A DNA stretch of 64,000 nt. It comes from an uncultured Lachnospiraceae bacterium (lineage in GTDB: Bacteria > Bacillota > Clostridia > Lachnospirales > Lachnospiraceae). Shown here one piece after another: positions 8,434 to 15,825 of the stretch (position 1 is the stretch's first letter; every line of letters starts with the position of its first letter). Position numbers and translations under genes: made by a program. A model generated the notes under the pieces. It had not been told where the DNA came from. It made no database searches and saw only the letters and a program-made list of their open reading frames with translations. The stretch spans positions 49,344-113,343 of the forward strand of contig ONDV01000004.1 of the NCBI GenBank assembly GCA_900316665.1. The letters run 5' to 3'.

Positions 8434-8452
8434 ATCAGTAATCATTACTGAT
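8434..8452. promoter_or_regulatory. Perfect 19-bp palindromic operator (PerR-box-like)
   Basis: ATCAGTAATCATTACTGAT, a 9-1-9 perfect inverted repeat, lies seven bases beyond the -10 element of the perR promoter, over the expected transcription start. Shape (inverted repeat around one base, AT-rich with AAT-ATT core) is that of Fur/PerR boxes. The 13-bp core recurs at 63623-63635 upstream of the flavodiiron gene. Confidence 0.75.
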
Positions 8453-8458
8453 ATTGGT

Positions 8459-8487
8459 ATCATACACCTTGAAAGCAGATTTGTAAA
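8459..8487 (-). promoter_or_regulatory. Sigma-A-type promoter of perR
   Basis: Minus strand TTTACA (8487-8482), 17-bp spacer, TATGAT (8464-8459). The palindromic operator begins seven bases downstream. Confidence 0.7.
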
Positions 8488-8503
8488 TAGGAATTATTAC
8501 TAT

Positions 8504-9694
8504 TTATAAAAAATATTCTGTCTTTACAAATTTTTCAAATACAGGAAGTGACCTCCTGACCTTGTCAGTGCCTATGCAATACGCGACTCTGAAATACCCA
8601 TTAACTCCGAAATTGTCCGACGGCACCAGTATGAGATCATATTTCATGGCCTTCCGGCAGAAAGCCACGGCATCGTCCTCTAAAGCTTTAGGGAATATAT
8701 AAAATGTGCCTTCAGGCTTCACTACATCAAAGCCAAGTTTTTTAAATTCCTCATATAATATGTTCCTGTTTGTCTCATACACAGATAGGTCAGCTGTCTT
8801 ATCTATGGCAGCAGCCATGCCGAGCTGCGAAGTGGACGAAGGACAGTTGTGCCCTATGCCCCTGCTTATCTGGCCACACATCAGGGCAATGATATCCGCA
8901 TCCCTTGCTGACGGATTTGCAGCGACATAACCTATCCTCTCTCCCGGCAGCGACAGGCTTTTTGAAAACGAATAACATGTAAGCGTGTTGTCATAGAAGG
9001 CCGCGGGATATGGCACAGTCTTTCCGTCATATACTATCTCCCTGTAGGGCTCATCGCTGATCAGAAAAATATCATGCTGATATTCTTCCTCTTTTTTTCT
9101 AAGCAGCTTCGCCATTCGCTCCAAGGTATCCGATGAATACACAGCACCGGATGGATTGTTTGGTGAATTAATAAGCACCGCCGCAATATCCTCTGTAAGC
9201 ATTTCTTCAAATTTGTCGAAGTCGATCTGAAAATTTCTTGTGTCAGCCGGGACCACAGAAAGTGATACGCCTGCGCCGTTGATATATGGCATGTATTCAG
9301 GGAAAAACGGGGCAAAAGTAAGTATGGTATCTCCAGGCTTCGTCACAGCCCTTACAGCGTGGGCAATGGCGCCGGTCGCGCCTGATGTCATGAAGATATG
9401 CTTCTTCTCATAGGGAAGACCGAATCTGTTTCTCAGATAGTCAGCCAGGACGCACCGCACTTTATCGTTTCCAAGAGAAGGGCTGTAGCCATGCAGCTTT
9501 ACAGGATCTTCCTCTTCATGGAGCCTTATCACTTCTCTCGTATATTCCGGAGCCGTAGGAACAGACGGGTTTCCGAGGCTGTAATCATATACATTATCAT
9601 ACCCGATTTCCCGGCCTCTCTCGGCGGCATATTCCGCCAGTTCCCTGATCACCGATTTATGACCAAGCATTTCTTTATAATGTTCATTTATCAT
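8504..9694 (-). CDS. PLP-dependent aminotransferase class I
   Basis: 396 residues. Fold-type I features in order: YDYSLGNPSVPTAP near the N-terminus, TSGATGAIAHAVRAV (cofactor phosphate loop), APFFPEYMPYI, LINSPNNPSGAVYS, LISDEPYREIVYDG and the Schiff-base lysine in SFSKSLSLPGERIGYVA; the C-terminal domain ends with GYFRVAYCIG. An AspB-like amino-acid aminotransferase, substrate undetermined. It is transcribed toward perR but separated from it by the perR promoter, so it is a separate unit. It is not closely similar to the aminotransferase at the left edge. Confidence 0.9.
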   Translation of the reverse strand: MINEHYKEMLGHKSVIRELAEYAAERGREIGYDNVYDYSLGNPSVPTAPEYTREVIRLHEEEDPVKLHGYSPSLGNDKVRCVLADYLRNRFGLPYEKKHIFMTSGATGAIAHAVRAVTKPGDTILTFAPFFPEYMPYINGAGVSLSVVPADTRNFQIDFDKFEEMLTEDIAAVLINSPNNPSGAVYSSDTLERMAKLLRKKEEEYQHDIFLISDEPYREIVYDGKTVPYPAAFYDNTLTCYSFSKSLSLPGERIGYVAANPSARDADIIALMCGQISRGIGHNCPSSTSQLGMAAAIDKTADLSVYETNRNILYEEFKKLGFDVVKPEGTFYIFPKALEDDAVAFCRKAMKYDLILVPSDNFGVNGYFRVAYCIGTDKVRRSLPVFEKFVKTEYFL

Positions 9695-9997
9695 ACTTTC
9701 CTCTATTCCAAAAGATGTGTCTTTTCTTTGCTATTTTATCACGCTTCCTGTATCTTTCGACATTTATTTGCCCAAACTTCGTTTGCACTTTAAATGCGCT
9801 TTAAGCGCGTGCGGTCAAAAAAGACAAAAAGAAAAGATGACTTCTCACGAAGCCATCTCATATGGGGGAGGATTATAAAGGAATGGTATTGGGAACCATC
9901 CCTTCATTTGATGTTTATAATATTAAACTTAAATTGTGTCTAAATTGTGTCCAATTGCGAAAGAAAAAATAAAATCAATTTATCTCCTGCTTAATAT
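9695..9997. other. Intergenic region with terminator and repeat fragment
   Basis: No gene seen. It holds the terminator of the export operon (9818-9858) and, at about 9775-9800, a fragment with AAACTTCGTTTGCACTTTAA that matches part of the hairpin modules at the right edge of the window (AAACGAAGTTTGCACTTTAA). The rest is AT-rich and featureless to my eye. Confidence 0.6.
9818..9858 (-). terminator. Intrinsic terminator of the MacAB-like operon
   Basis: Minus strand GATGGCTTC-GTGA-GAAGTCATC stem (one G-T pair) followed by TTTTCTTTTTGTCTTTTTT. Confidence 0.75.
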
Positions 9998-11248
9998 TTA
10001 CTCTCTCCTTAAAGCATCTATAGGATTCATATTAGCCGCTTTTCTTGCAGGCATTACTCCGAATATCAAGCCAATCACTATGGAAAAGACTGTAGCTATA
10101 AGGATCCATAGCAGACTGACTGCAAATTCCATAGATAAGAGATAAGAAAGTACACGTCCTATAATAAGGCCTATGATCACGCCGATGATTCCTCCGACTG
10201 ATGTGATCACGGCTGATTCAGTCAGAAATTGTCCGAGGATCACACGCTTTTTTGCACCCAGAGCTTTTTTCAAACCAATCTCAGGCGTACGTTCGGACAC
10301 AGATACAAGCATAATGTTCATTACGCCGATTCCTCCTACCAGAAGGGAAAGAGACGCTATCGACACAAGGAGGGCAGTGATGGCGCTTGTGATTTTCTTC
10401 AGCATTTTGGCAGTCTCATCAGAATTTACCGCTTCATATGAAACAGAGCCGTTCGTTACTGACATGTTCAGAAATTCCGCAACCTTCTTCCCGACAGACG
10501 GCATATTTTTCGGCTCGGCCGTCCTTACCGCCACTCCTGCAGGCTCTGAGAAAGTATAAATGACAGGCCAGGAACCGTATGTCACAAAGATATTGCCCAT
10601 ACTGTACTGTGAAGCCTGATATTCTTCGTAAGTGGAATAATTTTCTTTCTTCTCTGCAGTTGACTCCACTATACCTATAACCTTATATGGCTCACCCTGG
10701 ATCTCAGCCACCTTACCGACGGCCGTACTGCTGCCGAAGAGAGCACGAGCAACCCTCGAGTCAAGCACAGCCACTTTTTTTGCCTCATTTGCCTCCTCGT
10801 TTGTCATCATTCTGCCTTCTTTTAACCTGTAACCCACAGTGTCGAAAAAGTCCGGTTCCACTCCATAAAGATTGAACCCCATCAGCTGATTGTTGCCGAC
10901 ACATGCCTGGGCAGAATACTGCCTTCCGTAAAATCTCGATGCGCCGACTACAGAATCCATCTTTCTGATTTCCTTCAAAGTGTCATCTGTAACCGGCGGA
11001 AATCCAAGCGGCATGTTATTGCCGTCAGTCTGATCTACATAGGGCTGTTCGTTCTTACAGGCTTCCACCATGACAGCATTCGTCCCGGAACCAACCAGAC
11101 TCTTCTGCAGTTTTTTCCCGGTACCGTCTATTATGCTTGTGATTACCAGTATAGATGCGATTCCGATTATGACTCCAAGCATGGTCAGAAACGAGCGCAT
11201 CTTATGATGCCATATTCCCCTCAGGGATTGTCTGATATTCTCTATCAT
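9998..11248 (-). CDS. MacB-type ABC transporter permease (FtsX-like)
   Basis: 416 residues from the ATG at 11248, chosen for AGGAGG six bases upstream (the frame opens at 11263). The N-terminal MacB_PCD region (IENIRQSLRGIWHHKMRSFLTMLGVIIGIASIL) has the first membrane helix, a large extracytoplasmic domain occupies about residues 50-280, and the FtsX domain with three helices closes the protein (LLVGGIGVMNIMLVSVSERTPEIGLKKALGAKK is the classic signature). There is no fused ATPase; the separate ATPase is encoded two genes upstream. Last gene of a four-gene operon for export of a peptide, lipid or drug; substrate unknown. Confidence 0.9.
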   Translation of the reverse strand: MIENIRQSLRGIWHHKMRSFLTMLGVIIGIASILVITSIIDGTGKKLQKSLVGSGTNAVMVEACKNEQPYVDQTDGNNMPLGFPPVTDDTLKEIRKMDSVVGASRFYGRQYSAQACVGNNQLMGFNLYGVEPDFFDTVGYRLKEGRMMTNEEANEAKKVAVLDSRVARALFGSSTAVGKVAEIQGEPYKVIGIVESTAEKKENYSTYEEYQASQYSMGNIFVTYGSWPVIYTFSEPAGVAVRTAEPKNMPSVGKKVAEFLNMSVTNGSVSYEAVNSDETAKMLKKITSAITALLVSIASLSLLVGGIGVMNIMLVSVSERTPEIGLKKALGAKKRVILGQFLTESAVITSVGGIIGVIIGLIIGRVLSYLLSMEFAVSLLWILIATVFSIVIGLIFGVMPARKAANMNPIDALRRE

Positions 11249-11259
11249 CTTCCGCCTCC

Positions 11260-12702
11260 TCAAAGTCCCATTCTGCCAAGTAATCCGCCAGGCTTCTTTC
11301 GTGTGGTTCTGTTGCCGGAATAAGCGTTTTTGCCGTAAGGGAAAGCTATGCGATCGCTTTTTTTCAGACCGCTGACGGAGGTCAGAGTCATTCCGTCCAT
11401 CGTCACTTCTTCAGCCATCACATATTTTTTCTTCAGCCGTCCTTCTCTTTCTAAATAAACGTATTTCCTGCCGTCTTTTCCGGTTCTTACATATATACTG
11501 TCGATCAATACTGCTTTTTTATTTTCTTTCCCGTCACCTGAATAGATAGTCACGTTGTCGCCTGTCTTAAAGCCTTTCGATTTGTCGAGCGCAGCGGAAA
11601 AAGAATATGTCGATGAAACAGGGTTCTCTGAATAGGAATAGATATCACCCGTATCAACTTCGGGATAATCCCGTACCTCGGTCACTTCCGCAGTCGATTC
11701 AGCCCCGGTCATGTTGTCGGTCACATTTACCTTCATGCCTTTTTTTACCTTATCAATATTAAATTCAGACAGACCGCCTTTTACAGAGACTGTGCCGGTA
11801 GAACTTACTTCTATAAAAGCAGAGCCATCGTTCGGCAGGTTATCTTTATCGCCTACCTTGGTAACTACTCCCTTCATATTCGATTTTACAACGGCGCTGT
11901 CCATCTTCGCCTTTGCGTCGGTCACTTCCGCCTCTGCAGACTTCAAAGCCGTCTCCGCCTTTGATATCACGACTTTCTGATTTGCGATCATCTGATCTTT
12001 CTCTGCCTGTGTGAAGCTGTTCGCATTCGCTTCGTGAGAATCATTACTATTAGCAAATGCCTCCCCATCATCTGTCATTGCAGGATCTGTTCTTTCGTTT
12101 GCCGATCCTGACGACATAGGATCCGCAGATTCTTCATCATCCCTCCCTGAATCTACTGAATCAGAGATTTGCTTCTCATTATCTTCACCGGCTCTTCCTG
12201 TCTCGTCTCCTCCATCAAAAGCATTTGCATTGTCATTCTCCGTCTCCGTCTTCACGACAGGCACGATGGCCTCATAGCGCTTCAGCTTTCTGTTTGCAGA
12301 ATCCAGAGAGGACTTCGCTGCATCCCGCGATGCTTCAGCTGACTGAAGCTCCAGTGACAAAGCCTCCGTATCATAAGAAAACAGAGAACTGCCATTATCT
12401 ACCTCATCGCCCTTCTTTACATAGACCTCTACGATCTTTGACCCGGAATCAGCCACGAACTTCTGGCTCGCGCCGTCAGTAATAATTCCATCGCTCAGCA
12501 CGTTCTTTGTGCTGCCGCCCTGATTCAGCTTTGAAACCCTGACCACATAAGCCCTGCTTTTCTCTATTGCCGTCCGTGCAGACAGGTAGCTGATGGCTGA
12601 GACGATTACTGCAATAATGATAATCATTATCATTAATTTTTTATGTTTTCTAAAAAAAGACTTCTTTACTCTTTCGTCTTCCCTGTTCTTTTTCCTTCCC
12701 AT
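11260..12702 (-). CDS. Membrane-fusion (HlyD/MacA-like) subunit, second copy
   Basis: 480 residues. One N-terminal transmembrane helix (LMIMIIIIAVIVSAISYLSA), a lipoyl-like biotinyl half (GSKIVEVYVKKGDEVDNGSSLFSYD), a coiled-coil hairpin (residues about 110-250) interrupted by an acidic low-complexity insert of about 70 residues rich in Asp, Glu, Asn and Ser, the second lipoyl half (KSNMKGVVTKVGDKDN), then beta-barrel domains and a basic tail. Stop of the ATPase and this ATG share one base (TGATG), so they are coupled. It is a different protein from the other fusion subunit of the same operon, longer by about 140 residues. Confidence 0.88.
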   Translation of the reverse strand: MGRKKNREDERVKKSFFRKHKKLMIMIIIIAVIVSAISYLSARTAIEKSRAYVVRVSKLNQGGSTKNVLSDGIITDGASQKFVADSGSKIVEVYVKKGDEVDNGSSLFSYDTEALSLELQSAEASRDAAKSSLDSANRKLKRYEAIVPVVKTETENDNANAFDGGDETGRAGEDNEKQISDSVDSGRDDEESADPMSSGSANERTDPAMTDDGEAFANSNDSHEANANSFTQAEKDQMIANQKVVISKAETALKSAEAEVTDAKAKMDSAVVKSNMKGVVTKVGDKDNLPNDGSAFIEVSSTGTVSVKGGLSEFNIDKVKKGMKVNVTDNMTGAESTAEVTEVRDYPEVDTGDIYSYSENPVSSTYSFSAALDKSKGFKTGDNVTIYSGDGKENKKAVLIDSIYVRTGKDGRKYVYLEREGRLKKKYVMAEEVTMDGMTLTSVSGLKKSDRIAFPYGKNAYSGNRTTRKKPGGLLGRMGL

Positions 12703-13379
12703 CAGCTCTCCTCCTCTTCCGTAAGAGAACCATCAATTATTCTCACCGTACGCTCTGCACGCTTGGCTATGTTCGGGTCATGCGTGATCATAATGATCGT
12801 GGCGCCATCAGCATGGAGTTCATCGAAAAGTTCCATGATCTGCCATCCGCTCTTCTGATCCAGAGCGCCGGTGGGCTCATCCGCCAGAAGCAGAGCCGGA
12901 CTGTTTACAATGGCTCGTGCTATGGCGACTCTCTGCTTCTGGCCTCCGGAGAGCTGACCGGGCAGGAATTTCATCCGGTCGCCAAGTCCGACTCTTTCCA
13001 GGGCTCTCTCCGCAATCTCTTTTCGGTCCTTATATTCCACTCCCGCATACGACAGGGGAAGCATCACATTAAAGAGTGCGGTCTCTTCCTTCAGAAGCTC
13101 AAAAGTCTGAAAGACAAAGCCAATCTTTTTTGCCCGGAACTCAGAGAGCCTGTTGTCATTCATCGAATTGACTTCCTCTCCCTGAAAAAGATAAGTACCC
13201 TCCGTTGGCTTGTCGAGGCAGCCTATGATATTCATGAGAGTGGATTTGCCGGAGCCGGAGGGACCCATAATGGCAAGATACTCTCCTTCCGAGACAGAAA
13301 GTGATATGTCATGGAGAACAGGTACGGGAAAGGTGTCGGGATTATATGTTTTACAGATATGCTTGAGCTCTGCTATCAT
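12702..13379 (-). CDS. MacB-type ABC transporter ATP-binding protein
   Basis: 225 residues. Walker [10 protein letters not shown] at about residue 38, Q-loop (VFQTFELL), ABC signature [14 protein letters not shown], Walker [14 protein letters not shown] and the switch His (ITHD). The LolD/MacB subfamily is indicated by the length and by [12 protein letters not shown]. It overlaps the first fusion subunit by 4 bp (ATGA) and touches the second by one base. Energises the permease encoded at 9998-11248. Confidence 0.95.
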   Translation of the reverse strand: MIAELKHICKTYNPDTFPVPVLHDISLSVSEGEYLAIMGPSGSGKSTLMNIIGCLDKPTEGTYLFQGEEVNSMNDNRLSEFRAKKIGFVFQTFELLKEETALFNVMLPLSYAGVEYKDRKEIAERALERVGLGDRMKFLPGQLSGGQKQRVAIARAIVNSPALLLADEPTGALDQKSGWQIMELFDELHADGATIIMITHDPNIAKRAERTVRIIDGSLTEEEES

Positions 13380-14404
13380 TTCTTATCCTCCGATTTTTCT
13401 GTCCCTGTGTCAGAAGAGTCTTTCGTGTCCTTTTCTTTCGAAGTATCAGTTCCTTCTGTACCTTCCTTTACTTCAGTCACATTGCCCGCCTCTTCATCAT
13501 AGGAAGAGCCTTCGTATTCAGGTTCCACATATACATGCTGTCCGATAATGAGACCATCGGAGGAATTTAGATTTACATAGAAGTCATAATTAGTCGCCTC
13601 TCCCTCGCCCATCATCTGGCTGCTCTGTTCCTCTGAACCAGTGGACTTGGTGTCGGTATCGATCTTTGATATCGTTCCGTCCCAGGTCTTGTCGCTGACC
13701 CTGGAATAGACTTTCACCTTCATGCCTTCCTTAATGTTCCCGACGTTCAGTTCGTCGATCCTGCACTTTATCCTGAATGCGCCGGATGACTGTATTGTCA
13801 TATAAGGAGTGTTTTCGGTATCCGACGATGTCGCTATATGTTTTATGACTCCGTCGATTGTAGATTTGACGACGGAATTGTCTATCCTTGACTGGATATT
13901 ATTGATGTCCACCTGCTTTGTCTTCTGGCTTAGCTCGGTCTGCCTTATTGTGTTTTTCACATCATTGATCTGATCGTCAATATCATCAAAGCCGGTGCTC
14001 TCCCCTGATTTTTTCTCATTCTGAAGCTGTGTCAGCTGATTATTCAGATCCTTCAGCTGGTTCCCCAAGTCTTCGAGCTCGATCTTCGCCTGTGAAAGCG
14101 CGCTCTGATCCTCCGTGGAGTCATAGGCGAAGAGCTGCTGTCCGTTCTTTACTTCGTCTCCCTCGGAAACGTAGACCTCTTTTATTTTTTTGTCCGCGTC
14201 CTTCTGAATTTCCCAGGCCTTCTGCGGCTTGACTACGCCCATATAAAGGTTGGATGCATCCTGACCGGATTCAGGGATGTCGTTTTCCGGACCGGATACC
14301 TGCTTTGTGCGATGACGTCTCATGGCAAATGCAAGAACTATCAGAATGGCAATGATAATTATTACAAATGTCAGAACCTTCCTCTTTGATGACTTCTTCG
14401 ACAT
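13376..14404 (-). CDS. Membrane-fusion (HlyD/MacA-like) subunit, first copy
   Basis: 342 residues, first gene of the operon. Transmembrane helix near the N-terminus (VLTFVIIIIAILIVLAFAM), a short linker, the lipoyl-type half DKKIKEVYVSEGDEVKNGQQLFAYD, a coiled coil with leucine/glutamine heptads (about residues 95-170), the partner half NSVVKSTIDGVIKHIATSSD, a beta-barrel region and an acidic Ser/Thr/Glu/Asp tail. Start ATG 14404 with AGGAGG five bases upstream. Gram-positive MacA-like subunits may bridge to the wall rather than to an outer-membrane channel. Confidence 0.88.
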   Translation of the reverse strand: MSKKSSKRKVLTFVIIIIAILIVLAFAMRRHRTKQVSGPENDIPESGQDASNLYMGVVKPQKAWEIQKDADKKIKEVYVSEGDEVKNGQQLFAYDSTEDQSALSQAKIELEDLGNQLKDLNNQLTQLQNEKKSGESTGFDDIDDQINDVKNTIRQTELSQKTKQVDINNIQSRIDNSVVKSTIDGVIKHIATSSDTENTPYMTIQSSGAFRIKCRIDELNVGNIKEGMKVKVYSRVSDKTWDGTISKIDTDTKSTGSEEQSSQMMGEGEATNYDFYVNLNSSDGLIIGQHVYVEPEYEGSSYDEEAGNVTEVKEGTEGTDTSKEKDTKDSSDTGTEKSEDKK

Positions 14405-14601
14405 ATAAACCTCCTGTACATCTACACACCCATAACATCAATATTAACTGTATTATCATTAGTAGTACAGATAAATAATAAAAAAATAAGAAAGCCATGT
14501 CAAGATAAACAATATATATTTTGCCAAAAATTACAACGCAGACATCAGCAACTTTGATAAGACCCGTTTTTATACCGCAGTATCGCTTTTAGGCCAGATT
14601 T

Positions 14602-14616
14602 ATGTGGGAAGTTTTA
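14602..14616. repeat. Solo end of the dispersed repeat family
   Basis: ATGTGGGAAGTTTTA is identical to the right end of copy A. Its last three bases, read on the minus strand, are the TAA stop of the BMP-type gene. No matching left end is visible in the 200 bp toward the export operon. Confidence 0.7.
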
Positions 14617-15825
14617 GTCATCTGCTTCAATCCCGTCAATTATGTAATGAAATGAAGGAGCTGAGCATTTTTTATTTTCTATATATTCTTTATTCAAGTC
14701 TATCTTATCATCAGGATTATCAGGATCCACGCCCTTATAATTTCCTTTAAAGACATGTATCTTTCCTTTCCTGAAGGCAGCTATGCTGTCCGCCACCATC
14801 TTTTCCGTGCCGGGCGCGGCAATCGTCGATTTGATATCAAGCATCCTGACCCAGTCCTTATCGAACCCGGCGCCGGAGTCATTGCCGTTTACCCTTCCGT
14901 CTATGTCCGCTTCTATTTCATGTCCGGAAAGGACAGCCCCTACTGCCGAAACGAGATAGGGAGTCCAGTTTATCTTTGTAGAGACAAGGGAAGTCGTCGG
15001 AGCCACGCCGGTCATGCTCTGATTATAACCAACATGATATACAGTATGATCAGTGGCATCCTCGCATGCCACTGCAGGTCCGGTTGTATCAGAATGCTGG
15101 GAAATAATGACGCAGCCCTCATTGATAAGCTCCTCGGCAATATCATATTCCTTCTGGTAGCTGGACCAGGTATTTGCATACTTTACTTTCATTGTTGCTG
15201 CCGGGCACTGGTCTTTCATTCCGAGATAGAAAGCTGTAAAGCCCGATATCACTTCAGGATAAGGATAAGCGGCAACATAACCTGCCACAGCCTCATCCTC
15301 ATCTATTTTTCTCTTGTCTATCAGTTCCTGAAGTTTCCTGCCCGCCACCTGACCGGCTATATATCTGCCCTCGTAGATCCTGCCCATGAAAGTGTGGTAA
15401 TTCCTGACGGCTTTCTTATCAGCGTTTGACTGGGTGGCCTGGATAAATTCGATCTCAGGAAATTTCTTCGCCATCTTCTTCGCCACATCCCCGAATCCGT
15501 AGCTGTTTGTGATGATGATGTCACATTTCTCGCTTACCAGATCCTTTATCACATTCTCCTCGTCATCCACCGTTACATTGCTCCGTATGATGGTCCTGAC
15601 CCTGCCCTTATACACTCTTTCCACTTCGCTCAAGGCATTGTAGAAATTCTCGGAATACGGCGTCGCCTGATCTCCGTCCAGAATCAGACCTATCCTTACA
15701 TGTGGTTTCTCCTTATAGGGATTTATGACCTTCTTATAAATAAAGAAACCCATAATAAAGAGGAGAGCTGCCGTGATACAGACCGCCGGAAAAAACCGCT
15801 TTTCTCTGAATTCTATTTTTTTCAT
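14614..15825 (-). CDS. BMP-family (Med/PnrA-like) substrate-binding protein, membrane-anchored
   Basis: 403 residues. The BMP fold is recognisable from VRIGLILDGDQATPYSENFYNALSEVE, DIIITNSYGFGDVAKKMAKKFPEIEFI, the GRIYEGRYIAGQVAG block and TVYHVGYNQSMTGVAPTTSLVSTKINW. BMP proteins usually bind nucleosides and feed an ABC transporter. Here the N-terminus is an uncleaved-looking helix (AVCITAALLFIMGFFIYKKV) with no clear lipobox, and no ABC transporter genes adjoin. Instead it overlaps the large HD-GYP sensor by 4 bp, suggesting a sensing role. Its stop codon is supplied by a repeat end. Confidence 0.85.
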   Translation of the reverse strand: MKKIEFREKRFFPAVCITAALLFIMGFFIYKKVINPYKEKPHVRIGLILDGDQATPYSENFYNALSEVERVYKGRVRTIIRSNVTVDDEENVIKDLVSEKCDIIITNSYGFGDVAKKMAKKFPEIEFIQATQSNADKKAVRNYHTFMGRIYEGRYIAGQVAGRKLQELIDKRKIDEDEAVAGYVAAYPYPEVISGFTAFYLGMKDQCPAATMKVKYANTWSSYQKEYDIAEELINEGCVIISQHSDTTGPAVACEDATDHTVYHVGYNQSMTGVAPTTSLVSTKINWTPYLVSAVGAVLSGHEIEADIDGRVNGNDSGAGFDKDWVRMLDIKSTIAAPGTEKMVADSIAAFRKGKIHVFKGNYKGVDPDNPDDKIDLNKEYIENKKCSAPSFHYIIDGIEADD

